This document shows, piece after piece, positions 1-5,378 of a stretch of DNA of 5,378 bases; within the stretch, counting starts at the first letter, position 1; each line of letters opens with the position of its first letter. The stretch lies in assembly GCA_041402045.1 (NCBI GenBank), contig JAWKSZ010000128.1, positions 1-5,378 of the forward strand. Reading direction: 5' to 3'. The position numbers and the translations under genes are program-made. This stretch comes from JAGQRJ01 sp041402045 (GTDB lineage: Bacteria; Planctomycetota; J058). The notes under the pieces were generated by a model. It saw only the letters and a list, made by a program, of their open reading frames with translations. It did not search any database and had not been told where the DNA came from.

Positions 1-318
1 CAGGAACCGGAACGTGCCGAGCGGAGGGAACGCCTCGTCCTCGGGGGGCGCGACGGAGATGAAGGTCACCGGCCCGCGCCCGCCTGCTGCTTGAGCGTTG
101 ACCCACTCCGGGAGCTCCGCGAGGGCGGGGGCCTCGGCGGCGGCGAGGTCGTGGCCCAGGTCGTCGAGGCCGGGGTCCTGGAGGCCGCAAGCGACGTAGT
201 GATCCCAGGCGGCGTCGCCCTGGCCGCCGCGCAGGTAGGCCTGGGCCAGGCGCAGCTCCGTCTCAGGGGACGGGTCGTTCCGGAAGGCGCGCTCGCGTTC
301 GAGGAGCTCCTGGTCCAT
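1..318 (-). CDS. Hypothetical protein, N-terminal 106 residues (runs off the left edge)
   Basis: An open frame on the minus strand runs without a stop from an ATG at 318-316 to the window edge, so only the N terminus is visible. It begins MDQELLERERAF and continues with a charged helical stretch of about 50 residues (NDPSPETELRLAQAYLRGG, then AWDHYVACGLQDPG). This resembles the TPR-like or 'repeat-companion' N-terminal modules of uncharacterised planctomycete and myxobacterial proteins. From about residue 88 the sequence becomes more strand-like (PVTFISVAPPEDEAF, then LGTFRFL), suggesting a second domain that begins near the edge. No catalytic motif, signal peptide or membrane segment is seen. 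The ATG is chosen because the helical domain starts there; the bases ahead of it hold no strong Shine-Dalgarno. Codon use is normal for the window, with G or C in most third positions. The gene is divergent from the baeRF-HIT pair. Its function is unknown; I am fairly sure it is a real gene. Confidence 0.72.
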   Translation of the reverse strand, partial: MDQELLERERAFRNDPSPETELRLAQAYLRGGQGDAAWDHYVACGLQDPGLDDLGHDLAAAEAPALAELPEWVNAQAAGGRGPVTFISVAPPEDEAFPPLGTFRFL

Positions 319-411
319 GGAGGTCAGCCTAGCCGGGCGGACGGGGCGTCGCCTCGGGCGAAACCCCGCCGGTGGGCGGCGAGGGGCTGAACGCGGGTGT
401 TCTGCGCATGG

Positions 412-423
412 GACAGGCGTGTC
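412..423. promoter_or_regulatory. Possible operator: inverted repeat GACA-N4-TGTC
   Basis: A short perfect inverted repeat, GACA GGCG TGTC, lies about 65 bases upstream of the sigma-54-like -24 element. Another GACA half-site occurs just downstream at 432-435. Sigma-54 activators bind inverted repeats upstream of their promoters, so the position is suitable. The arms are only four bases long and could easily occur by chance. Confidence 0.2.
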
Positions 424-486
424 GGATCGCCCGTGGCGAGAGACAGGGGTGGCGACGCAGAGGCCCACAAGACCCACGCCTTGGGT

Positions 487-503
487 TTGGCGCGGGGATT
501 GCA
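487..503 (+). promoter_or_regulatory. Sigma-54 (-24/-12) promoter candidate for the baeRF-HIT operon
   Basis: The sequence TTGGCGCGGGGATTGCA matches the RpoN consensus YTGGCACG-N4-TTGCW at every defined position but one (G for A in TGGCACG). The invariant GG (489-490) and GC (501-502) doublets have the required ten bases between them. Transcription would start near 513-514, giving a leader of about 31 bases that contains the GGAGG ribosome-binding site. No comparable sigma-70 -35/-10 pair was seen nearby. If this is real, the operon needs an AAA+ enhancer-binding activator, which is not encoded in this window. Confidence 0.55.
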
Positions 504-535
504 CTGCACTCCTTCAACGCCGCAACCCCGAGCCC

Positions 536-540
536 GGAGG
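536..540 (+). promoter_or_regulatory. Shine-Dalgarno site that sets the baeRF start
   Basis: GGAGG sits four bases before the ATG at 545. It decides the start against the in-frame upstream ATG at 317, whose extra 76 codons give a non-protein-like, Arg/Gly-rich extension that would also lie upstream of the promoter candidate. Confidence 0.75.
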
Positions 541-544
541 TTTC

Positions 545-1792
545 ATGCTCAAGACGCCCACCTTTGCCGACGTGATCGAACTCTCACAGCCCGGCCCCGA
601 CCCCTGCATTTCGCTCTACCTCCCCTTCGACCCCACGCCCCAGGGGAAGCGCAAGGCCGCGATCCGCGTGCACAACGCCGTCCGCGAGGCTCAGCAACAG
701 CTCGAGCGCGATCAGCACGGCCTCGCCACCGCCCTCGAGGAGCTCGGGGACGACGCGATCGAGCGCGGGCACGGCCAGGGCCTGGCCCTGTTCGTCAACA
801 CCCGGCGCGCCATAGCCTTCAACGCCGCGATCCGCTTCAAGGAGCTGGAGCGCGTCGGCCAGCGCTTCGCGCTGATCCCGCTGCTCGAGGCGGTGGGGAG
901 TCAGGCGCGCTTCCACCTGTTGGCCCTCAGCCCGAACCACGTGCAGCTCCACGAGGGCAACGCCCAGGGGCTGACCCCGGTGGCGAGCTCGATCCCCCGC
1001 AACATGGGCGAGGCGTTGGGCGAGGAGTACTTCATTCCGCACCTGGGCGCGCGGCCCCAGAGCGTGTCCCACGGGCGCACCAACCGCCACGGCCACCGGG
1101 ACGACAACGAGAAGGACGTCCAGCTCATGCGCTTCATGCGCGCCGTGGAAGAGGCGGTGTGGGAAGAGCTCAAGGACTCCGACGCGCCCCTGATCCTCGC
1201 GTGCGTCGACCGCAACGCGACGGCCTTCGCCTCGGTGTGCCGCTTGGCGCACCTGATCGCGAACCACGTGAGCGGCAACGCCGACCACATGACCCTGGCC
1301 GCGCTGCACGAGCGCGCCTGGCCGCTCATGCGCGAGGTGTTCGCGGAGCGCGACCGCCAATGGGTCGCAGAGTCCGAGACCGCCCTCGGCACCGGCCGCG
1401 CCACCACGACCTGGCAGGGCCTGGCCTCGGCGGTGTGCGAGGGCCGCGTCGACACGCTGCTGATCGGCCGCGAACAGGAGGTCTGGGGTGGCTACGACGT
1501 GACCACCGGCGCGATCGAGCTCCACGACGAGCGCCGCGACGACTCGGTCGAGCTGACCGAGGCCCTGGTCCAGCTCGCGCTCCAGCGCGGCGCCTACGTG
1601 GCCTCGTTCCCCTCCGGCGAGCTCCCGCGGGAGGTCCCGCCGATCGCGCTCCTGCGCTGGGACACCCCGCTGCCCGAGGACGAGCCGGTCGAGTTCACCC
1701 CCGACGAGAAGCAGCTCCAGGCCGCGCTGCGCGGCACGTTCCCGGCGAGCGACCCCCCGGGTACCTGGGCGGCCCCGCCGCGCACGAGCTGA
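545..1792 (+). CDS. Bacterial archaeo-eukaryotic release factor (baeRF) family protein, family-3-like
   Basis: This 415-residue protein resembles the baeRF families, bacterial relatives of eRF1/Pelota thought to act on ribosomes in termination, rescue or stress; no member of this subgroup has a firmly known reaction. Family-like segments appear in order: the N-terminal strand CISLYLPFDPTPQGK (21-35); an amphipathic helix with RVHNAVREAQQQL (41-53); GQGLALFV (77-84); the strand-helix block FALIPLLEAV followed by RFHLLALSPNHVQLHEG (108-138); a charged loop with HGHRDDNEKD (182-191) ahead of a long helix; APLILACVDRNATAF (214-228); the ISGN-like turn VSGNADHMT with ALHERAWPLM (242-262); and GRVDTLLIGRE (300-310) near the C-terminal domain. 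I see no GGQ tripeptide, so peptidyl-tRNA hydrolysis cannot be assumed. The tail has an FPASDPP motif (399-405). No signal peptide or membrane segment is present, so it is cytoplasmic. The start is supported by GGAGG four bases upstream. It is first in a likely operon with the HIT gene and is probably sigma-54 driven. The superfamily call is good; the subfamily number is from memory of motifs. Confidence 0.82.
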   Translation: MLKTPTFADVIELSQPGPDPCISLYLPFDPTPQGKRKAAIRVHNAVREAQQQLERDQHGLATALEELGDDAIERGHGQGLALFVNTRRAIAFNAAIRFKELERVGQRFALIPLLEAVGSQARFHLLALSPNHVQLHEGNAQGLTPVASSIPRNMGEALGEEYFIPHLGARPQSVSHGRTNRHGHRDDNEKDVQLMRFMRAVEEAVWEELKDSDAPLILACVDRNATAFASVCRLAHLIANHVSGNADHMTLAALHERAWPLMREVFAERDRQWVAESETALGTGRATTTWQGLASAVCEGRVDTLLIGREQEVWGGYDVTTGAIELHDERRDDSVELTEALVQLALQRGAYVASFPSGELPREVPPIALLRWDTPLPEDEPVEFTPDEKQLQAALRGTFPASDPPGTWAAPPRTS

Positions 1793-1814
1793 CCGAGGTG
1801 GTAGGCTCGCCGGC

Positions 1815-2225
1815 ATGACGATCTTCAAGAGAATCCTCGACGGCGAGATCCCCTGCCACAAGGTCTACGAGGACGAGCACGTGCTCTCCTTCCTCGACGT
1901 CAACCCGATCAGCCGCGGGCACACCCTGGTGATCCCCAAGGAACAGGCCGCGACCCTCGACGAGCTCTCGGACGAGGCCGCGGCCGCGATCGGGCGCGTG
2001 CTCCCCCGGCTGTGCCGCGCCGTCAAGCAGGCGTCGGGCGCCCCCGCGTTCAACGTCCTGCAGAACAACGGACCCAGCGCGCACCAGGCCGTGTTCCACG
2101 TGCACTTCCATATCATTCCCAAGCACCCCGACGGCTCCGGCCTCGGGGTCGGCTGGCAGCCGAAGCAGCTCGGCCAGGACGACGCGAAGACGCTGCTCGC
2201 CGCGATCCACGCCGAGCTCGACTGA
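1815..2225 (+). CDS. HIT (histidine triad) family nucleotide hydrolase/transferase, HINT-like
   Basis: This 136-residue protein has the full HIT fold signature. The N-terminal segment TIFKRILDGEIPCHKVYED (2-20) is followed by LSFLDVNPISRGHTLVIPK (24-42), then NNGPSAHQAVFHVHFHIIPK (84-103). The triad is H95-V-H97-F-H99; by homology with HINT1, H97 is the nucleophile that takes the nucleotidyl group. Typical substrates are aminoacyl-AMP, AMP-lysine or nucleoside phosphoramidates, but the substrate here is unknown. The N-terminal CxxC pair seen in many zinc-binding HIT proteins is absent: the segment reads TIFK where CIFC is common. Length is usual for a bacterial HINT-like protein. It starts 22 bases after the baeRF stop on the same strand, so co-transcription is likely. 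The Shine-Dalgarno is weak (GAGGTG at 1795-1800, 14 bases away, or TAGG at 1802-1805, 9 bases away), which suggests it depends partly on translation of the upstream gene. A cytoplasmic location is expected. Confidence 0.95.
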   Translation: MTIFKRILDGEIPCHKVYEDEHVLSFLDVNPISRGHTLVIPKEQAATLDELSDEAAAAIGRVLPRLCRAVKQASGAPAFNVLQNNGPSAHQAVFHVHFHIIPKHPDGSGLGVGWQPKQLGQDDAKTLLAAIHAELD

Positions 2226-2232
2226 ACGACCC

Positions 2233-2258
2233 CGCGCCCCGCGACCTCGCGGGGCGCG
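2233..2258. terminator. GC-rich hairpin between convergent genes, probable bidirectional terminator
   Basis: Arms CGCGCCCCGCGA (2233-2244) and TCGCGGGGCGCG (2247-2258) are perfectly complementary, giving an 11-bp stem with a four-base ACCT loop. It lies 7 bases after the HIT stop and 16 bases before the stop of the facing gene. There is no T-run on either side, so it is not a classical intrinsic terminator, but the position between two convergent stops favours a transcript-end role for both. Confidence 0.6.
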
Positions 2259-2274
2259 CGCATGTACGGAGGGC

Positions 2275-5265
2275 TCAGTCCACGGGGAGCGCCACGAGCT
2301 CGCCCGCCGCGTCGGCGACGTAGAGCGTGGTCCCGGTCGCGGTCAAGCGCGCCGGGCCCTGGGCCTGGTGCCGCCAGCGCGGCGCGCCGTCCTCGGGGTC
2401 GAGGCACCACACCGCGCCGTCGGCGGTGGCCACGAAGGCGTAGCGCGCGACCGCCAGGTCGCTGACCGGCGCGGCGAAGGTCCGGCTGAAGCGCGCGCGG
2501 CCGCGCTCGAGCTCCACCGCGGCCACGCTCTGGCCGTCGGCCACCCACACCGTCGGCGGCGCGCCCAGGCTGTAGACCAGGGGCGCGGCCGGCGGCTGGG
2601 GGAAGCTCAAGGACCAGCGCTCCTCGTCGTGGATCAAGCGCAGGCGCCGGTCCTCGCCGAACACCGCGAACCCGAGCTCGGTCAGCAGGGGCGTCGTCGC
2701 CGCCGGGGACGGGGGCCGCGCGGAGCGCAGCACCGTGAGGTCCGAGAGCGAGAGCGCCACCAGCTCGCCGCCCTCGGTCGCGAGCACGGCGTAGCTCCCG
2801 CTGAGCTGGCCGTGGGTGAAGCCCCCCGCGTCCGGGGACGCCGGGGTCGCCTCGTAGAGCACCTCGCGGTCGCGGGTCGAGAGCACGCGCACCGTGCGCC
2901 CCCGCGCGAGGACCACCTGCTCCCCGTGGACGCCGAGGAACAGCATGCCGCCGGGCGGGCTCCCCAAGGACCAGCGCGGCTGGCCGTCGTCCTCGAGCAC
3001 CCGCAGCCGACGCTCGCTGAGCAGGACCACGCCCCGCCGGATCGGGTCCGGCGGCGCGAGGGCGCGCTCGTAGGGCTCGAGGGCGCGCTCCCACTCCAGC
3101 GCGCCGTCGTCGAGGTCGTAGGCCCGCAGGCGCTGGTCGTCAGCAGGCGTAGACCTGGCCCGCGCGACCGCCACGCGCGCTGGGTGTAGGGCCCAGGGCC
3201 TGCGCGGTCCAGCGCCGCCGGGGCCGAGCTCGAGGGTCAGGCTCGGCTCCAGCCCTGGGTCCAGGCGCGGTGCGCGGCGCGGAGCCGGCGCGGATACCTG
3301 CAGCTCGCGGGGCTCGACCACAGCTCGACCTCCAGCAGGCAGGTGCCGAGCACCCGCTCGCCGTCCGAGACCTGGGCCCCGGCGGCCGGGCTCTCCAGCT
3401 GGACCTGGGCGCGGAAGGCGCGGGCGGCCGGCGTCAGCAGCTCGGGGCCAGCCAGCTCGCGGGCGAGGTCCAGGATCTGCCCGCGCTGGCCGCGCTCGCA
3501 GCCCGGCGGCCTCCTGCACCAGCGCCTCGGCGCGGCGGACCCGCGCCTCGGCCTGCGCGCGGTCCTTGGCGAACCCGAGGCCGCCCCAGCCCGGGAGCGC
3601 CGCCGCGACCCGGGTCACGGCCTCGTCGGCGCCCTGGGCGAGGTCGCGCTCGGCGACCGCGGCCTCCGCGGCGCGACGCCCGAGGGCGTGCTGCCAGGGG
3701 TAGCTCGCGCGGTACTCGCCGAGGGCGGCGTAGGCCGCGGCGAAGTCGCCGGCGGCGGCCGCGTCCAGGGCCGCTGCGCGCGCCGCGAGGAAGTCCTCCC
3801 GCGCGCCGCGGTGGCTCCAGGCCACGAACCCCGCCGCCGCGACCGCGAGCCAGGCGAGGGCCACGACCAGCGTGCTCCCCCGGCCGGGGGCCGGGCGCAG
3901 GGCCTCGACCCGCTGCGCGACCTCGGCGTCCTGAGGGGCCAGGGCCAGGGAGCGCCCCAGGCAGGCGCCGGCCTCGGCGTTCGCGCCCTGGGCGCGGTAG
4001 AGCTCGCTCAGCGCGGCGTAGTCCTGGGCCGCCCCGGCCTCGTCGCCCAGCGCCTCGCGCAGGTCGATCAGGCGTCGGCGGTGGCCGGCGTCGGCGGGCT
4101 CGAGCCGGACCACGTTCAGCATGCGCTGCAGCGCGCGGTTCAACAGCCCGAAGCGCGCGTAGCTCCGCGCGAGCTCGAGCCACTCGCTCACCGCGTCCGG
4201 GACCCGCTTCAGGCCCTCGTAGATCGTGGCGATCCGCTCCCGGGCGAAGAACGCCTCGGGCACGATCGTGAGCACCTCGCGGAACACGCCGATCGCCTGC
4301 TCCGCGTCGCCGCGCTCGAGGTAGGCCTCGCCCACCGCGCGCAGGTTCTCGACCGCCGCGCCGGCGTCCCCGAGCACCTGGTAGCCCAGCGCCAGCCGTC
4401 GCCGCGCCTGGAGCTTGTCGATCATGAGCTGCAGCGCCTGCTCGATCCCCTCGATCTCGCTCTGGACCTCCGCGCGCTTCCGCGAGCTGAGCGCCTCGCC
4501 GCTGGCCTCCGTCGCGGGCTCGAGCACCTTGGCGCGCACCAGCTCGCGCACGCGCTCCGCGACCCGCAGCGCGTGCTGGTGCGAGGCGCGGCGCCCGACG
4601 AGGAACAGGTGCTCGAGGCGGCAGTCGCCGCCGTTGGCCTTGATCGAGTTCAACAGGCTCTGGGCCTGGCGGTCGTCGTCGGCGGGGGTCGTGGGCCCCT
4701 TCTGGTAGCGGGTGGTCGCCGGGGGGCCGAGCGCGCGCTGGAGCTCCTTCCAGTCGTCGACGCGCCCGAGGACCTCGGTCAAGACCTTGTCCACGCCGGT
4801 CGAGAGCCGCACCGCGCGCAGCGAGGGGTCGAACACCTGCCGCGGCGGGTCGCCGGGGGCGAAGGTGAACTCCGCGCCGTCCCACACCAGGAGGTCGAAC
4901 AGCTCGTGGCGGGCCACCAGCCGGCGCGCGTCGTGGCTGATCTGCGCGAGCAGCGGGTTGTCCGCGCAGGCGCGCTCGAGCTGCTCGGGGTCGACCTCGC
5001 CCTCGGGCAGCCAGCCGCGCTCGAACCTTGGGTGGCGGCGGATCGCGCCCGCGAGGTCGATCGCCTGGCGCTGCCCCACGCAGGTGATCCGCAGCCCGCC
5101 GTGGGTATAGAACAGGCACTTCTCGCTGCGCCCGTCGGAGACCACGAGGTAGGCGAGCTTGCGCTCGGAGGTGATCCGCTGCAGCAGGCGCGCGAAGGCC
5201 CGCGGGCCCCAGGCCCCGTGCTCCGGGGCCGCGTGCGCGTCGCTCGAGCTCACCGCGCGGTTCAC
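2275..5265 (-). CDS. DUF4388-like / TPR / PEGA-like / PQQ-propeller single-pass membrane protein (frame disrupted internally)
   Basis: As read, this is 996 residues from a GTG start at 5265-5263, supported by GGAGG four bases upstream. Residues 17-140 look like a DUF4388 (PatA N-terminal-like) domain, with LAYLVVSDGRSEKCLFYTHG at 38-57 and LFDLLVWDGAEFTFAPGD at 122-139. Residues 196-250 are helical with a possible winged-helix pattern. Residues 265-455 form TPR-type helical pairs (AYLERGDAEQAIGVFREVL, SYARFGLLNRALQRML). One membrane helix spans 466-483 with basic residues on both flanks. With no signal peptide, the N-terminal half should be cytoplasmic and the rest periplasmic. After a further helical stretch (487-590) comes a disrupted PEGA-like region, then a beta-propeller from about 709 to the end, with PQQ-like blades such as DDGALEWER (719-727), GELVALSL (833-840), AVWCLDPEDGAPRW (951-964) and GELVALPVD (988-996). 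DUF4388 proteins occur in regulatory and motility/polarity settings; the job of this one is unknown. It overlaps the preceding gene by four bases. Residues about 590-709 are not trustworthy as translated. Confidence 0.85.
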   Translation of the reverse strand: MNRAVSSSDAHAAPEHGAWGPRAFARLLQRITSERKLAYLVVSDGRSEKCLFYTHGGLRITCVGQRQAIDLAGAIRRHPRFERGWLPEGEVDPEQLERACADNPLLAQISHDARRLVARHELFDLLVWDGAEFTFAPGDPPRQVFDPSLRAVRLSTGVDKVLTEVLGRVDDWKELQRALGPPATTRYQKGPTTPADDDRQAQSLLNSIKANGGDCRLEHLFLVGRRASHQHALRVAERVRELVRAKVLEPATEASGEALSSRKRAEVQSEIEGIEQALQLMIDKLQARRRLALGYQVLGDAGAAVENLRAVGEAYLERGDAEQAIGVFREVLTIVPEAFFARERIATIYEGLKRVPDAVSEWLELARSYARFGLLNRALQRMLNVVRLEPADAGHRRRLIDLREALGDEAGAAQDYAALSELYRAQGANAEAGACLGRSLALAPQDAEVAQRVEALRPAPGRGSTLVVALAWLAVAAAGFVAWSHRGAREDFLAARAAALDAAAAGDFAAAYAALGEYRASYPWQHALGRRAAEAAVAERDLAQGADEAVTRVAAALPGWGGLGFAKDRAQAEARVRRAEALVQEAAGLRARPARADPGPRPRAGWPRAADAGRPRLPRPGPAGEPGRRGPGLGRRAGARHLPAGGRAVVEPRELQVSAPAPRRAPRLDPGLEPSLTLELGPGGAGPRRPWALHPARVAVARARSTPADDQRLRAYDLDDGALEWERALEPYERALAPPDPIRRGVVLLSERRLRVLEDDGQPRWSLGSPPGGMLFLGVHGEQVVLARGRTVRVLSTRDREVLYEATPASPDAGGFTHGQLSGSYAVLATEGGELVALSLSDLTVLRSARPPSPAATTPLLTELGFAVFGEDRRLRLIHDEERWSLSFPQPPAAPLVYSLGAPPTVWVADGQSVAAVELERGRARFSRTFAAPVSDLAVARYAFVATADGAVWCLDPEDGAPRWRHQAQGPARLTATGTTLYVADAAGELVALPVD
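3140..3500 (-). other. Segment with four compensating frameshifts inside the DUF4388/propeller gene
   Basis: In the main frame this stretch reads as Arg/Pro/Gly-rich, low-quality protein (GLRARPARADPGPRPRAGWP), unlike either side. In the +1 frame, from about 3497 to 3310, it gives a natural helix (GQILDLARELAGPELL) and then a PEGA-like start (AQVQLESPAAGAQV, GERVLGT). The main frame resumes with RELQVSAP and PSLTLEL, the end of the same domain (about 3310-3220). From about 3211 to 3143 the +2 frame reads RWTAQALG and GQVYAC, the first propeller blade, before the main frame returns at DDQRLRAYDLDDG. Stops close the other frames at 3237-3239 (+1) and 3140-3142 (+2), which bounds the shifts. One inserted base near 3497, one lost in the G run 3309-3312, one lost near 3210-3225 and one gained near 3142 would explain everything, with zero net change. 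Confidence 0.75.
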
Positions 5266-5378
5266 TTGGCCTCCGGGAGCGCGTCGGCGGCGAGGCGCAC
5301 CCCGACCCGCGGGTCGCGGGCGTCGGGGTCGAGCTCCAGGTAGAACGCGCCCCGCGCGGTCAGCAGGTCGCCGGAGGC
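5262..5378 (-). CDS. Unrecognised protein, C-terminal 38 residues (runs off the right edge)
   Basis: A minus-strand frame is open from the window edge to a TGA at 5264-5262. It reads GDLLTARGAFYLELDPDA, then PRVGVRLAADALPEAK at the end. The alternation of hydrophobic and polar residues suggests beta strands at the end of a domain, but I do not recognise the family. That it is coding is supported by the gap-free junction: its TGA overlaps the GTG start of the DUF4388 gene (GTGA, four shared bases), and its last codons contain that gene's Shine-Dalgarno. The pair is therefore almost certainly one transcript with coupled translation, and the two proteins may work together. Confidence 0.7.
   Translation of the reverse strand, partial: ASGDLLTARGAFYLELDPDARDPRVGVRLAADALPEAK
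5270..5274 (-). promoter_or_regulatory. Shine-Dalgarno site that sets the GTG start of the DUF4388 gene
   Basis: On the minus strand GGAGG is followed by CCAA and then GTG at 5265. It lies inside the end of the upstream gene and fixes GTG rather than a later in-frame codon as the start; no in-frame ATG is near. The same GGAGG-N4-start arrangement is used by the baeRF gene in this window. Confidence 0.7.

Larger units (their letters stand above)
319..544. other. Divergent intergenic region
   Basis: These 226 bases lie between two divergent gene starts. Open frames cross them, but their translations are arginine/proline-rich and look non-coding. The stretch holds the sigma-54-like promoter (487-503), the baeRF Shine-Dalgarno (536-540), a small inverted repeat GACA-N4-TGTC (412-423) and a weak 5-bp hairpin (366-379). 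I see no convincing promoter for the minus-strand gene starting at 318. Confidence 0.7.

Noticed and set aside
366..379. Small hairpin CCGCC-N4-GGCGG in the divergent gap
   Set aside because: A five-base GC stem is expected by chance at this base composition and it is not placed like a terminator or riboswitch.
91..390. Plus-strand 99-codon open frame across the left edge region
   Set aside because: Low-complexity Gly/Val/Ala-rich start and Arg/Pro-rich end, with no ribosome site. The opposite strand gives a more natural protein over 1-318.
319..540. Sigma-70-like pair on the minus strand (TTGCGG, 16-base gap, TGCAAT) for the left-edge gene
   Set aside because: Weak -10 match and about 180 bases from the start codon; not distinguishable from chance.
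317..544. Upstream extension of the baeRF frame to an ATG at 317
   Set aside because: The extra residues look non-coding, overlap the divergent gene's start and would lie upstream of the promoter candidate. GGAGG at 536-540 supports the ATG at 545.
584..1861. Long antisense open frame (about 425 codons) opposite the baeRF gene
   Set aside because: Its translation is Val/Leu/Arg/Gly-rich with no domain character. It is the usual stop-free shadow of a GC-rich gene, and the sense strand has recognisable family motifs and a ribosome site.
5212..5230. Inverted repeat with 7-bp arms (GGCCCCG / CGGGGCC) near the start of the DUF4388 gene
   Set aside because: It lies inside codons for about residues 12-18 and is short and GC-only. 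There is no supporting evidence for a regulatory role.
3343..5343. Long plus-strand open frame (about 666 codons) opposite the DUF4388 gene
   Set aside because: Biased Arg/Gly/Ala/Leu composition with no motifs, antisense to a gene with clear TPR, membrane and propeller segments. Absence of stops is explained by GC content.

Overview
This is a very GC-rich bacterial window with four protein genes, two of them cut by the window edges. The gene content points to a large-genome, high-GC lineage such as Planctomycetota or Myxococcota. The evidence is a DUF4388-type/TPR protein with a membrane anchor and a periplasmic PQQ-like propeller, a baeRF-type release-factor paralogue, and a short helical N-terminal domain typical of uncharacterised proteins from those groups. 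The phylum is an inference, because there is no rRNA or marker gene here. I see no tRNA, rRNA, CRISPR array, insertion sequence or attachment site.

Layout. At the left edge (1-318, minus strand) is the N-terminal part of an unrecognised protein that runs off the window. A gap of about 226 bases (319-544) separates it from a divergent plus-strand pair. The first gene of the pair is a 415-residue baeRF-family protein (545-1792), and 22 bases later comes a 136-residue HIT-family nucleotide hydrolase/transferase (1815-2225). The gap holds a good match to a sigma-54 (-24/-12) promoter at 487-503, the right distance ahead of a strong Shine-Dalgarno sequence. The pair is therefore probably one operon switched on by an unseen sigma-54 activator. 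A strong GC hairpin at 2233-2258 separates it from the convergent minus-strand gene.

The right half (2275-5265, minus) is one large gene. From the N terminus it encodes a DUF4388-like domain, a possible winged-helix segment, TPR repeats, one membrane helix, a second helical-repeat stretch, a PEGA-like domain and a C-terminal PQQ-like beta-propeller. It looks like a single-pass inner-membrane protein linking a cytoplasmic scaffold to a periplasmic propeller. Its start overlaps by four bases (GTGA) the end of another minus-strand gene, of which only the last 38 codons are in the window. Those two genes are probably translationally coupled.

The most notable point is that the large reading frame is open from end to end but does not give a believable protein between about 3500 and 3140. 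There the natural protein (linker helix, PEGA domain, first propeller blade) is found by moving to the +1 frame, back, to the +2 frame, and back again. Four single-base indels with zero net shift explain this. High GC hides them, because stop codons are rare in every frame. They are either assembly errors or real compensated mutations, and the conceptual 996-residue translation is unreliable over that stretch. I found no clearly new biological system. The best leads are the sigma-54-controlled baeRF-HIT pair and the membrane-spanning DUF4388/PEGA/propeller architecture.
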